A DNA stretch of 64,000 nucleotides from Callipepla californica brunnescens (GCA_023055505.1 JALIRH010000112.1:62001-126000); one strand, 5' to 3'; shown: positions 25,872 to 35,950, counted from the stretch's first letter. The notes: a model not told the origin generated them from the letters alone. Numbers and translations are program-made.

Positions 25872-26948
25872 TCATTCCTTCATATCTTCTCCATTTGCAC
25901 GTAAGTAACTCCACAAAGCCGCACGCGACATGAAGTTAGTGAAGTTAGTGCTGTCATTTGCTCGAGCAGGATGGCGTTTGCTTCTGATAGCTGCAACCGA
26001 TTCAACCCTATCAATCAGTTGGGATAATTTTCCCAGTATATCTTCCATTTGTCCTTCTAACTTTGATATGGCTGAAATGGACGCGTATGGCGGCGGAAAT
26101 TTTTGTTTGAAGTTTTGAAGTGTAAGAATTAGTTCAAAAACTGGGGGTTTTCTGTCTTGGTCCTCATATCTGTTGAACGTTGTCACTAGTGTACCGGCGT
26201 ACCTTTCTGGTGCTGACTTTGAAAGCTTCTGACATATTTCGGGTGTACTCCTTACTTTCTCCGGATCATGGTCCCGATCGTCAGGATCAAAGGTGGGATC
26301 ATACAGCATTTCCGCCACAGCTGTTTCTCTCAAATACTGGATGCCTTCCTCAATAGTTTTCCACCTTTTCACTTTAGGTGCCAGGTCACTCTTGTAGGGA
26401 TATCTTTCCCTCACAGCTACTAGCATTCGTTGCCAGAGGCTGGCGATTCCATCCATATACCTGCTGATTCCTCTGTCGACAGCCGGATCTCGGGCAATGT
26501 TTCCTAGTTGGCGAGCTTCGTTACTATCAAGGGACACACTGTTGGCCCGGTTGTCCCAACACCGAAGCAACCAAGTGACAATACTCTCATCTGGACGTCG
26601 AATAAACTCCTTTCTTGAGCCTTGGATCTCAGACATTTTCACGGGCCAACGAAACGTCGTAACTTTAACTTTCTCTTCACCTTCATCATCACTTTCTTCT
26701 CCATGTCTCTCACTTTTCTTTGTTGCCTTTCTCGATGGTGATGGGGTTGTGGCCACCCCCTCACCTATATCTTCCTCTTCTTTCGGCACCTCTTCTTTGC
26801 GTTCTAGGCGCGAGGACACACGTTTCCATTTCTTGCCTTCCACAGGGGCAACTGACTTTGATACTGGTGCTTCCTTTGGCTGGTCAGGTGTGACCGGGAG
26901 GTTTTCCTCTTTGGTTTGGGCCTCAGTTTGGACACTCTCTCTCTTCAT
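25872..26948 (-). CDS. gag: ERV-L-like Gag, 358 codons, apparently open
   Basis: This is an uninterrupted reading frame between the membrane ORF and protease. The frame is open a little further upstream (to 26981), but the first ATG in it is at 26948, so that start is used. The N-terminal third is charged and low in complexity (Lys/Glu/Pro-rich with an acidic patch). The rest is mixed helical sequence with Trp- and Arg-rich segments, as expected for capsid-like Gag. No CCHC zinc knuckle is seen. Gag is the structural protein that assembles particles. It is the best preserved gene of this element although pol is broken, so either it decayed slowly or it has been kept. Protease lies downstream in a different or interrupted frame. 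Confidence 0.7.
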   Translation of the reverse strand: MKRESVQTEAQTKEENLPVTPDQPKEAPVSKSVAPVEGKKWKRVSSRLERKEEVPKEEEDIGEGVATTPSPSRKATKKSERHGEESDDEGEEKVKVTTFRWPVKMSEIQGSRKEFIRRPDESIVTWLLRCWDNRANSVSLDSNEARQLGNIARDPAVDRGISRYMDGIASLWQRMLVAVRERYPYKSDLAPKVKRWKTIEEGIQYLRETAVAEMLYDPTFDPDDRDHDPEKVRSTPEICQKLSKSAPERYAGTLVTTFNRYEDQDRKPPVFELILTLQNFKQKFPPPYASISAISKLEGQMEDILGKLSQLIDRVESVAAIRSKRHPARANDSTNFTNFMSRAALWSYLRANGEDMKE

Positions 26949-27112
26949 AATAGTATATAAACCTCGGTAAGCATAGGCCAAGCCCCAAATAAGTGTTCCA
27001 CCTCAGATCTTTCTGAGCCGCAGCACCCTTTACTCAGATACAGGCCTAGCTCCTCAGGATCCTGCAATTGTTCAAGAGAAAAATCCCATGACACCGGGTG
27101 TCCCCATCCTTC

Positions 27113-27529
27113 TCATTTCTTTCCTAAAACTCTCCACTCTCCCTGCCATTCAACATTCTCTGTTTCTGGGAGAAGCTTCCTGCACATGATGTAAAGTGCT
27201 ACTACATGCAGGAGGACTAATATCCCAATTATTAACACCATCCCTAAGCTGTGATCTTGAAAATTCATAAAAAACTGAGAGGGGAACCTGGATACCCATT
27301 CAAACATCACATGGTTCGTTAACATGTTATCCTTTGTTCCATTAGCTGGGGTGCCCTGGGATCTGGCAGGTTCCTCTATCATTGCTTTTAATTTATCATA
27401 CAGGGACCAGACCCAATGGAACAGAATGGCAAACTTAACCAAGTTCCAGTACGTTTTGAGCATTAAGAGGGAAAAAGCGGTGAAGTACAATCCCTGTAAG
27501 GGCAGTTTTAACAGAAACAGAAAAGACAT
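27113..27529 (-). CDS. Small membrane protein ORF upstream of gag (138 codons)
   Basis: An intact ORF starts at ATG 27529 in the leader between the primer binding site and gag. The N-terminus is strongly hydrophobic (about residues 3-25, with further apolar sequence to about 45). A polar middle follows, containing an N-G-T sequon near residue 63, and then a second clear membrane segment at about residues 95-115 (LGMVLIIGILVLLHVVALY). The tail is short and charged. The layout suggests a two-pass membrane protein. Simple retroviruses do not normally have a membrane-protein gene before gag, and I do not recognise this one. It could be an accessory or captured host gene; a chance ORF is less likely given its hydrophobic organisation. 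Confidence 0.55.
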   Translation of the reverse strand: MSFLFLLKLPLQGLYFTAFSLLMLKTYWNLVKFAILFHWVWSLYDKLKAMIEEPARSQGTPANGTKDNMLTNHVMFEWVSRFPSQFFMNFQDHSLGMVLIIGILVLLHVVALYIMCRKLLPETENVEWQGEWRVLGKK

Positions 27530-27737
27530 CTTTTTATTATTATTTTTTTTTTCTTGTACTAAAACAATCTGGCAGTACCCAAAAGAAGTTTACAGATATC
27601 CCAAAACAACTGACAGTACGCCCGGACTTCAAGGTCGTGTTTTGCTGTACAGCACTTGCAGTACAGATAAGCTTGTTAACAACAGACAGAGATGTACTCT
27701 AAAAGTTTGTCTCTGCCTGGCTAAGGCAGCTGGTTGT
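27530..27737 (-). other. ERV-L-like untranslated leader
   Basis: This is the interval between the primer binding site and the membrane-protein ORF. It carries an A/T homopolymer-rich tract at about 27530-27552 (T-run on plus) and no recognisable coding sequence. Confidence 0.6.
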
Positions 27738-27755
27738 GCCCCACGTTGGGCGCCA
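27738..27755 (-). promoter_or_regulatory. Primer binding site, tRNA-Lys type
   Basis: The plus strand reads GCCCCACGTTGGGCGCCA, identical to the 3' end of vertebrate tRNA-Lys(1,2) as I recall it. On the element's sense strand this is TGGCGCCCAACGTGGGGC. It begins 4 nt after the LTR, the usual position for priming minus-strand DNA synthesis. Confidence 0.85.
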
Positions 27756-27759
27756 AAAA

Positions 27760-28002
27760 TGTCAGGGGTTTGTGAGCCGGTTCAGCCCGGCCCTGCGACA
27801 ACCGAGGAAGGAGACCCACAGGCCCACACCCCGGACAAGGGGAAGGGGAAAAGGGAAAAAGGGAGATAAGCCCCAAAACAAAACAGCGGCAACGATCTGA
27901 GGGGGAAAAGCTAATTTACTAAATAAGACATCAGGAAGTAAATAACACAGTATAATGCAATACAATTTGGAATTAAGCCCAATGAATCAAACAAAACGAG
28001 TA

Positions 28003-28045
<43 letters not shown>

Positions 28046-28306
28046 GTGCCTGATAAACCGAAGGCCTTGCGCTAACGCTGAAGGCGGACGGCAGCGAGCA
28101 CCCACTCCTAAGTGATCCTAGAGGAAAGAGAGAATGTCCCGTGACCGCAGAGAGTTTTTATCTGTTCCCTCTGAGCGGAAAACACGTGAAAAAATACAAA
28201 GCATTGCCAAGTCCTCTGGGGAATGTAGTTTTCTCCCTGACTCTCAATGCACCACATGATGCCATGATGTGGAATACCAGTACCAAAAAATCATAAAACC
28301 ATGACA
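27760..28306 (-). repeat. 5' LTR of the ERV-L-like provirus, 547 bp
   Basis: On the minus strand it begins TGTCATGGTT and ends CCCCTGACA, giving perfect TGTCA/TGACA terminal inverted repeats, followed 4 nt later by the primer binding site. It contains an (AG)n microsatellite at about 28008-28043. The boundary at 28306 is supported because CR1 coding sequence resumes immediately outside it. No partner LTR remains to date the insertion. Confidence 0.85.
28008..28043. repeat. (AG)n microsatellite within LTR
   Basis: About 17 AG dinucleotides lie in the plus strand inside the LTR. Confidence 0.95.
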
Positions 28307-28870
28307 CTTCCTTACGGTCTTTTTTGTAGATGGGAGTCACATCGGCAAGCCTCCAATCTTGTGGGACCTCTCCAGATGACCAGGAATGCTGATAGATGAC
28401 AGAAAGCGGCTTGGCAATCACCTCTGCCAGCTCCCTCAGCACCCTTGGTTGGATCCCATCTGGTCCCATGGACTTGCGGCAGTTCAGATGGAGGAGCAGG
28501 TCTCTGACTGTCTCTGCTAGGATCACAGGGGGTGTATGATGCGCTTCGTCCCAGACTTCCAGGTCAGGGCAAAAAGTATCCTGAGTTAACTGATCTGTCT
28601 ATTGAAGAGAGACGTGAAGAAGGCATTGAGAACCTCAGCCTTTTCCTTATCCTCTGTGGTTCCATTCCCTGCCGCATCAAGTAAAGGAGAGAAATTCTCC
28701 TTAGATCTTTTACTGTTAATATATTTGTAAAAGGATTTTTTGCTCTGCTTTACTGCAGTAGCCAGTCTAAGTTGGAGCTGGGCTTTTGCATTTCTAATTT
28801 CCTGCCTGTATTGGAGGGGAGCAGAGGCTTGCTTTAAATGTGGAGTAAGGAAGGAAAGCATGGAGAAGGA
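28307..28870 (-). pseudogene. CR1 LINE ORF2 fragment
   Basis: Minus-strand translation gives CR1-type ORF2. A linker segment at 28861-28586 contains KSFYKYIN and KAEVLNAFF. The RT finger/palm entry follows at about 28526-28320, with GPDGI, PRVLREL, SGEVPQDW and TPIYKK, the hallmark order of CR1 RT. The two parts are separated by a short diverged stretch. The 5' part of the LINE is missing, and the 3' part is cut by the ERV-L LTR at 28306. CR1 is the dominant avian LINE, which supports a bird origin. Confidence 0.9.
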
Positions 28871-29000
28871 TCTTGTGAACTGAGGTGGGAAGTGGGTATT
28901 TAGTCATTGGAAAGCCATTTTGAACTTTTACTACCTGAACGCTGTACATTTTTGGTTAGTTTTCCTTAACTTTCTGTTGGACTTCTTGTTTTTCAATCAG

Positions 29001-29135
29001 GTGCATCCGTTCTGTGGAGCAGTAGGATACGTGGTTGGGGCGCAGACAGACCGGACTGTACAGGAGCATCTGATAGAAAAACACATGCTGCTCCCTAATC
29101 CAGTATAGGACTGCAGAATTCGGCAGGCAACAAAA
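29001..29135 (+). pseudogene. XPO1-like: XPO1-like exon 1 of 4, with in-frame stop
   Basis: It is preceded by a pyrimidine-rich tract ending TTTCAATCAG. It encodes AVGYVVGAQTD and VQEHLIEKHMLLPN, then TAG at 29106-29108 where CRM1 has tryptophan, then a tail ending in lysine. The donor GTCAGA is weaker than consensus. The next exon begins in phase 0. Confidence 0.85.
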
Positions 29136-29452
29136 GTCAGACGGTACATTTTGTGTATTCAACTAAAGTAAAAGTGCTGAATGTTTGTTGTTATTCCATT
29201 TTTTTTTTATCTGTGGAATGAAGTGAACTTGGCTGTGCTGAACTTTTATAAAGCAATGGTTGATCTGGCAGTAGAAGTGTTGAAGGAGACCTAAACAACT
29301 GAGACTGGTTTAAATCCAGTTGAAGAACTTGACAGAACATGCTTTAACACAGCGTGTAAGATAACCCTAAACGTGAAAGTGACCGTTTTTGTATTAGAAG
29401 ATAAATGGCGTTTTCATTGACTGACTGGAGTTAGCTCAGTTCTTTTCCACAG

Positions 29453-29636
29453 AATGTTGATGTTCTGAAGGATCCTGAAGCCGTTACGCAGCTTGGTAGC
29501 ATTCTGAAAAGCAGCGTAAGGGCATGGAAAGCAGCTGGCCGCCCCTTTGTGATTCAGCTGGGAAGAATTGATTTAGATATGCTGAATATGTCCAAGTGCC
29601 CAAGTGAAAACATGTCTGCAGCTCTTGAGGCTGACG
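29453..29636 (+). pseudogene. XPO1-like: XPO1-like exon 2 of 4
   Basis: The acceptor is CTTTTCCACAG. It encodes NVDVLKDPEAV, LGSILKSSVRAW, then PFVIQLGRIDLDMLN and ends in phase 1 at a GTAAG donor. The frame is open throughout. Confidence 0.88.
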
Positions 29637-31034
29637 GTAAGAAATTGCACGTCCTTCCTAACAGCGGGATGGGCAGTGCACGTGATCAGGTTGTGAATTT
29701 GCTGGGCTTATCTCATTGCATGTCTGTTGGTGGTGGTGGTTTTTGTTGCTTCTTTGTGTGTGCGTTTGGGCAAGAGAATGCCTGAAAATGTGCTTGCTTA
29801 GGTTCTTGTTTTTGTTAGCCAGATGTTTTGTTCAAAGAAACTCTGATTGCGGAAGGAGGAAAGCTCTTCAAGTGTGAGTTTAGGAAGGGTACCGGAGACT
29901 GCTGACTAATAGCAGTCTTGTGGAGACACAGTTGTAAGTTCTGACTTCATCGTTTTAGATAAGAAAAGACCCTAGGACGTTGGCAGAGTTTTGGTTTGGT
30001 GATATTCTACTACTGAAACAGCTTTCTTACAGAAGTGTAACTTCAGTGAAGGCGCCTCAGATTTGTCACAAACTAGACTGGTAATCTCTGAGGAGGAATT
30101 AGGAGCTACTCGAGTTACCTAACCACTGTTACCTGGAAAAAATTGGGTCTGTGATATCCAAGTAGAATGTGCTGCTGGAGCATCCCTTGAGGAATGAAGT
30201 GACTCGGTTATTGGAGCTGTGTTCTGACAGACTTTCTTACCCATGCAATGAATACACCTTGACGTAGCTTCTCAGAACTTAATGCATTCTTTTGATTCTG
30301 CAGCTCTAATTGCCAGAAGGTGCTTAAAACAAAAAGAAAACACAACGAGAGAAATAGGAAGCAGTTGCTAGGACTTGTAGTGGTGAGATTTTACTCGAGC
30401 AACAGCTATTGAGATGGCACTCGGCTCAGAGTGTGTTCTCACAGTTGTTATCTCTGATGGCAGCAGGAGCAGTTCTGCCTTTGTTTCCCTGGCTGCAGTC
30501 TGGTGAGGTTTTCCTTGGATGTACTGTTATGAGTGTGTGTCTGTGCACTCAGTTAGGGCAAGTTCTACTGACGAGACTTGCATGGACTTGGACGTGAGAA
30601 AATGAAGTAAGAATTAGGCTCCTTGTAGTAAAGACAAGTTGGAACAATTATGTTTGTGACCAAATCAGGAGCGTGCTTTAGAACACTGTATAGGTTGGTT
30701 CTTCTCATCACGCAGTGAGAGCCAGAGGTAAGCATGATCCTGAGAGCTGAAGGAACATTCCCTTCCTTGAAAAAGAAGCTGCAGCATTGTTTCTGAGTTG
30801 TACTGGCAGAGTGTGCTGTCAGCAGTAGCACTGGAATACTAAATTGCAACTTGGATCCATGGAGCTGAAGTAATGGGAAAATGGTTTTAATCTGCATAAT
30901 ATGAACGAGAGATCTTCCTTCTTTGTCATTTGGGTATAAAAATGAAACATTCTCAATCTTCTGGAAGGAGTTGAGGGGAATCTGTTTGTTGACGCATCTT
31001 AACCCAGATTCAGTGCAGCTTTGCTACCTTTCAG

Positions 31035-31141
31035 GCGAAGTGGAAACCAAGCAGCCCTTGGTTAGAAGGATGAGGACTGTAAAAAGGGAAAGTTTAGAAC
31101 TGATTTCTGGCTGGGTGAGCAGGTCCAACGATCCTCAGATG
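31035..31141 (+). pseudogene. XPO1-like: XPO1-like exon 3 of 4
   Basis: The acceptor is CTACCTTTCAG. It encodes TKQPLVRRMRTVKRE and LISGWVSRSNDPQM, an almost unmistakable CRM1 segment, and ends at a GTAAGT donor. The frame is open. Confidence 0.9.
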
Positions 31142-31519
31142 GTAAGTAAATATGGCATCCAAAGAGTTGATAGGACACATTCAGGAGGAACTCTGCTCTT
31201 TTGCTGCAGTGCAGTTAACACTGTTCTGTTCACAAGAACTGGCTTCAGAACTGCAATATCTGCAGGAAGGATGATAAGCTGTGATCATACAGGGGTAGGC
31301 CTGAGCTGTGTTTTGAGTGCTTCAGGTAGTGTCAGCTGAGAGCAGTCCTAAGGGGAAGCAGGAAGGTGTAGGAGAGCCCTCAGGCAAGCACTGCTGGATG
31401 AACACAGTGTGTGGGAAGCATGTGGGCATGTAAGTTCATTTTTAGCTTCTTTCCCAACTGCTGTGTGAGGCTTTGTTGGGTAACTGCACTGCTCTAACCA
31501 TGTCTTGCTCTTGATTTAG

Positions 31520-31714
31520 GTTGCTGAAAACTTTGTTCCTCCCTTGTTGGGTGCCGCTCTCATTGACTACCAGAGAAATGTTGCAGCTGCTAGAGAGCCT
31601 GCAGTACTGGGTGCTGTGGCTGTGGCTGTAAAGAAGCTGGGTGGGCACATCGCTGCTGAAATACCTCAGATCTTTGATGCTGTTTTTGAGTGCACGTTAA
31701 ATATGATCAAGAAG
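31520..31714 (+). pseudogene. XPO1-like: XPO1-like exon 4 of 4
   Basis: The acceptor is CTTGATTTAG. It encodes VAENFVPPLL, LIDYQRNV, KKLGGHIAAEIPQIFDAV and FECTLNMIKK and ends at a GTATTC donor. The frame is open. The next CRM1 exon is absent before the telomere-like array. Confidence 0.9.
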
Positions 31715-32460
31715 GTATTCCTATGTAAATTTTGGATAACGGAAAAAAAAAGAAAAGGGATTTTATATTCAGGATATTGCAAGAAAGGGGGCAGGGCGTG
31801 TTATGCTATGTAGTTTACATAGCATTATTCTGTTGGGTGGAAATGAAGGTGAGGTTGATGAGCTGTGGCTGTCTGGGTGAATGTCTTGATCTCACTGACT
31901 TAATTTCTTGATCCAGTTCTGGAATTAAATTCGGAGTTGTTTTTCTGTTCCAGGACCTTGGGATGTCGTGGTCCTGGAAGCTGAAGTCTACTTGAAGTAT
32001 ATTCATACGTCCTTTGAGTAGAAGTATTGATTAGTTCTTGAAGTATTTCTTTCCTGATTTCCGTAGCTGCTAGAGTTTCTGTGTTACGGTTTACAGCAGG
32101 TACTTGCACAATAGATGGGTGCCGTTTTGCAGCAGTGTGAATCAGAAAGTGTATCCCTGTAGTGGCTGGGTGCTTAACCGCTGAGGCCGTCTGTCCTGTG
32201 CCTGTGGAGCAAGTGGTAATTAATGTTGTGCACTGACCAAATGTGGTTCACCCTGCTGACACTGTGTAAGTCCAGCAAATGGTCTTCTCAATCTATGGTG
32301 GTGAAAGTATGGGGAAAAATGTTGCTGGGAATCTGGGAACTGCATGCTTTGTTTTGTTTTTAGATTTCCTTAAAGCTGAGATCTCCATGGTAAGCCAGAT
32401 TTTCTCTCCCAGATTTTCACAGTGAAAAGGCTGTATGGATTCAGGCCTTTTCTGCGACTG
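31715..32460. other. Truncated intron-like flank of the XPO1-like fragment
   Basis: Unique AT-moderate sequence continues from the last donor. I see no further CRM1 exon and no other gene. It ends at the first GTTAGGG repeats. Confidence 0.6.
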
Positions 32461-33836
32461 GTTAGGGTTAGGGTTTAGGCTAGGGTTAGGGTCAGCTTCA
32501 GGGTCAGGGTTAGGGCAAGGGTTAGGTTTTGGTGTAGATTTCGGTTTAGGGTAAGGGTTAGGGATAATCTGAGTGTTAGCGTCAGGGACAGAAGTAGGTG
32601 AAGTGTTCATGTTAGGAGTAGCATTAGGGTTAACTTTAGGGTTAGACTTAGGATTGGATTTGTATGTAGGGTTAGGGGTAGGGTTAGTTTGAGTGTCAGG
32701 GTGAGGTAAGGGGTAGGCCTCGGGTTTGGCTTTGTGTTAAGTAAAGGTTTAGGAATAGTTGTAGGGTTAGTGTTTGGATTAGGATTTGGTTTAATATTAG
32801 GAACATGTTTTGGGATAGATTTAGGTGAGGGTTGTGGTGATCTGATGCTTTTGGTTAGGTTTAGGGTTGGGCTTCCACTTGGGTTTTGTGGTAGGGTCTG
32901 AGTTTGGGTTAGGGTTAGGGTAGAGTTAGAATTAGGATTTGGGAAATGCTTCGAGTTCTGTTTAGGGTAAGGATTAGTGTTAGATTTAGGGTTTGAGTTA
33001 GGGTTAGGATTATGGTTAGGACTAGGGTTCTGTTAGGTTTTGGGTTAGGGTTATGGGTAAGTTTGTTTTAGTACTAGGGTAAGGTTATGTTTAGGGTTAG
33101 GGTTACGATTAGGGAAAGATTTAGTGATACAGTGTTAGGGTAAGTTTAGGTTATGGAATAGGGTTAGGTGTAAGATTGGGTTTAGTAATAGGGTTAGGTT
33201 TAGATTCTGGGTTAGGGTTAGAGATAGGGAAAGGGTTTGGGATTGTTTTAGGTTTTGGATTAGGTTTAGGATTAGGGTTAGGGAAAAAGTTTTTCTCAGT
33301 TTTATGATTGTGTTTAGAGCTAGGATTAGGTTGAGTGTTCATGTTAGCATTAGGGGAAGTTTTAGGTTTAGGTTTAGGTTTAGGATGCGATGTGTGTTTA
33401 GGGTTAGGGGCAGGGTCAGTTTGAGTGTAAGGGTCAGATTAGGGTTAGGCCTCTGGTTAGGGTTAAGGTTAGGAATAGGATTAGGTTTCAGGTTAGTGTT
33501 AGGGTTAGGCCTGGGATTGCTGTTAGGGTTAGGTTAAGGTAAGTCTTGTGGTTAGGGTTAGGTGTAGGAAAAGGGTTTTGGGGATAGGGATAGTGTATAG
33601 GTAAGGGTTAGAATTCGATTTAGGATTAGGCTTAGGGATAGGGTTTGTTTGAGTTCTAAGGTTAGATACAGCATTAGAACTAGGTTGAGTGTCAGTGTTA
33701 GGATTAGGGTTTGGGTTACTGTTGAGGATAGGAATAGGGATAGGTTTAGGGTTATGCTTAGGGTTCAGGCTAGGTACAGGGTTAGGGTTAGGTTTAAGGT
33801 GAGTGTTAGGCTTAGGGTAAGGATTGTGGTAAAAAT
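32461..33836. repeat. Degenerate TTAGGG-polarity array
   Basis: The stretch is TTAGGG, TTTAGG, TTAGGA and GTTAGTG variants with the G-rich strand on plus, opposite to 1-7715. It contains the shared landmark blocks (GTGATCTGATGC near 32837, GTTTGAGTGTCAGGGTGAGG near 32689). ORFs on either strand encode low-complexity RVRVRF or NPNPNP repeats and are not genes. Confidence 0.92.
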
Positions 33837-33848
33837 GAGTTCTCTACT

Positions 33849-34372
33849 TGTTAATCAAACCGACTCGAAACAGATGTGTCCGTGTTTTTCAGCGTGTTTT
33901 TTTTTCTGAGAACTATGTAGTTTGTAGAAGTCTCAAAAGAGATATATCGATGTTTTGTCTAAAAACTGTAGTTTGTGCAAGTTGGAGCCACAGCGCTTAG
34001 TTCTAACACCTGGACAATGAACAACAGATAGCAGTGACCTTTGGAGAAACTGCAAAAGAAAAAGAAGTGAAAATCTCCTCTTGAGCGCGCGTGATCGGAG
34101 CTGAGGAAAACTATGGCCTTCATCATCTCGATCGCCAGGAGGCAGAGAACGACCCCCAGATAACAGGCAGCGCAGCCCAGGAAGAGAAAGATAAGACATG
34201 AATGCAGAGATAAGGGACAATGAAAAGAGGGGTTGGGGGGCCCTGTTGAGCACCTCTGGTGCAGAGGAGACTCCCAGCCGCCCAGCGCTGTTCCGCTCAT
34301 TTCTTGCTTGCTCAATAAATTCCTTACTGTTGGCAACAGTTGGTGCGTATCGTTCTCTTCACACCTCTAACA
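33849..34372 (+). repeat. 5' LTR of the class I ERV, about 524 bp
   Basis: The end is well defined: CTCTAACA, then 3 nt, then the primer binding site. CAATAAATTCC at about 34313-34323 supplies the poly(A) signal about 50 bp before the end. The start is chosen at TGTTAATC because it mirrors the AACA end and lies just inside the repeat boundary. It is uncertain by some tens of bases since no second LTR is available. Confidence 0.7.
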
Positions 34373-34375
34373 ATT

Positions 34376-34393
34376 TGGTGCCGTGACTCGGAT
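34376..34393 (+). promoter_or_regulatory. Primer binding site, tRNA-His type
   Basis: TGGTGCCGTGACTCGGAT matches the complement of the 3' end of tRNA-His, as used by several class I ERVs. It begins three nucleotides after the LTR. Confidence 0.85.
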
Positions 34394-34512
34394 CCAGGCG
34401 ACTCTGCTGTGGAATTCCCACTCCAGGGGAGCACCCTGTCTTCGGACGGCCCCTGGGCTGGGGAACTTCTGTGCAGAGACCTGTAGCTCCGAACTCTAGG
34501 TACAGCTCGCAG

Positions 34513-35935
34513 GTAAAGCTACCGGACATACCACTAGAAAGTCCCCTAGGTTTAATGTTAAAACATTGGGGTGATTCTCCCTCTAGACGAGGAAAGAGTG
34601 AGGTGAAGATGGTACATGACTGTATGGAGGTATGGGGAGGAAAGCAGAGAAGGGCAGATCAGCTGTTCTGGCCAGTATTTGGGTCCTTTGAGGACCGGAT
34701 CTGCCAGGCTCTAAACGCTTATGCAAATGAAAAACAGCCTTTGAATCTGGAAGATGGTGAGTATGCAAATGATGTGTAGAATCTGATATTGGAACCTTTC
34801 TGTTCCCCCTAATTAAAAAAAGGAATACAACAGAGGAGGACATTATACACTATCCCCCCGCCTTACGCTCCCCCCGAACAGAATCCAGCGGCTCCGCCGG
34901 AGCAAGCTGAATCTGACTTGGGAGATGAACCTGAATGTGAACCCCTAGACTTCCCTAGGAGAAGGATCACTAGAAGGCAAGCTAGGCAGGAGAGGGGTCA
35001 AGGAGGAAACGTTCTCCCTTGAAGAGAAATACCTGTAGCTACCGGAGGATCAAAGCCAGGAGCTGGCTATGTTTCAGTTCCCTTCAACTCAGGAGATACA
35101 TAAGGGAATTTCAGAAGGAGATGGGGAATTTGCTGGAGGATCCTTGAGGGGTCTCCGAGAGGCTAGATCAATCTTCAGGTCCCAACCATTAAACTTGGGA
35201 TGAAACACAGGCAATTTTGGGCATACTATTTAGAGCAGAAGAAAGGGATATGATCAGGAGGGCAGGTACGTGAATCTGGGATCAGCAACACCCGGCTGGC
35301 CCAGGAGCAGATCTAAAGTGACCCTTACAGCGGCCCAATTGGGATAATCAGAGCCAGGAACATGGTACTCACATGGCAGATTTGCGAGTTCTTATTATTC
35401 AAGGGATTAGAGAATCTGTCCCTCGGGGACAGAATATCAATAAGGCAAATAAGGCAAGCAACGGAAAAAAGATGAAACTCCTACTGAGTGGTTAGAGAGA
35501 CTATGCAGAAATGTACAGTTCTATTCAGGATTAGATCCTGCTACCCCGTGGGGCGAGCTCTCCTGAAAACGCGGTTTGAAGCTAGGTCCTGGACAGATAT
35601 TGGAAGGAAACTAGAGAAGCTGGAGGACTGGCAGGAGAGAGGATTAGATGAATTGCTGAGAGAGGCTCAGAAAGTATACGTTAAGGAGAGAGGAGGAGAC
35701 TCAGAAGAGGCAAGCTGGAAGTCTGATAGCCGCGGTAAGAGAAGGACAGAAGGGGGCGTTCCAGGCAAGGAGAAGAGGGAATATTCCTCGGGCAGAAAAT
35801 GCGCTTCAACCCAAGCAGAACAGACCCAGAGATATGAGGACAGTTGAATGCTTCTACTGTCAGAAAAAGGGACACATGAAGAAAGACTGTAGAAAGAGAA
35901 TCTGGGACGAGCAAATGTTTCAGGAGGACTGAGGG
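34513..35935 (+). pseudogene. gag: Class I ERV gag remnant
   Basis: The matrix region starts near 34513 with a PLGLMLKHW segment, followed by W/F-rich sequence to about 34779 where the frame stops. A proline-rich stretch follows, then a decayed capsid. The capsid C-terminal motif IGRKLEKLEDWQ at about 35602-35637 and LLREAQKVY at about 35656-35682 are characteristic of gammaretrovirus-like Gag. Nucleocapsid has one CCHC knuckle (CFYCQKKGHMKKDC, about 35850-35891). Several stops and frame changes separate these parts. The original start codon is not identifiable. Confidence 0.8.
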
Positions 35936-35950
35936 GGTCAGGGACTCTAT

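Larger units (their letters stand above)
23884..28306 (-). mobile_element. Truncated ERV-L-like provirus
   Basis: In minus-strand order the element has a 5' LTR (28306-27760), a Lys-type primer binding site (27755-27738), a leader, a small membrane-protein ORF, gag, protease, reverse transcriptase and the start of RNase H. It then breaks into the 11-bp satellite. The RT with YIDD and its thumb/connection region resemble class III (ERV-L) elements, a judgement made from remembered family features rather than a search. There is no integrase and no 3' LTR. Two stop codons and a frameshift lie in pro-RT, so it is dead as a provirus. On its 5' side it joins a CR1 LINE of the same orientation, so it appears to have inserted into the CR1. 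Confidence 0.85.
29001..31714 (+). pseudogene. XPO1-like: Exportin-1 (CRM1)-like gene fragment, four exons with introns
   Basis: Four exons in correct order, phase and strand encode a block corresponding to roughly residues 690-890 of CRM1, the HEAT-repeat nuclear export receptor that binds RanGTP and leucine-rich export signals. Exons are 29001-29135, 29453-29636, 31035-31141 and 31520-31714, with conventional AG acceptors and GT donors and introns of about 0.3, 1.4 and 0.4 kb. Retained introns rule out a processed copy. Exon one has an in-frame TAG (29106-29108). The remaining exons are open but carry many substitutions for such a conserved protein. No preceding or following exon is present: the left side is CR1/ERV and the right side is telomere-like repeat. 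It is most likely a decayed segmental duplicate or a fragment of a diverged paralogue. Confidence 0.85.

Noticed and set aside
27324..27869. 181-codon plus-strand ORF over the ERV-L leader and LTR
   Set aside because: It lies antisense to the primer binding site and the membrane ORF and spans the LTR boundary, so it is a shadow frame.
29549..29785. 78-codon ORF beginning in the second XPO1-like exon
   Set aside because: It simply reads through the splice donor at 29637 into the intron.
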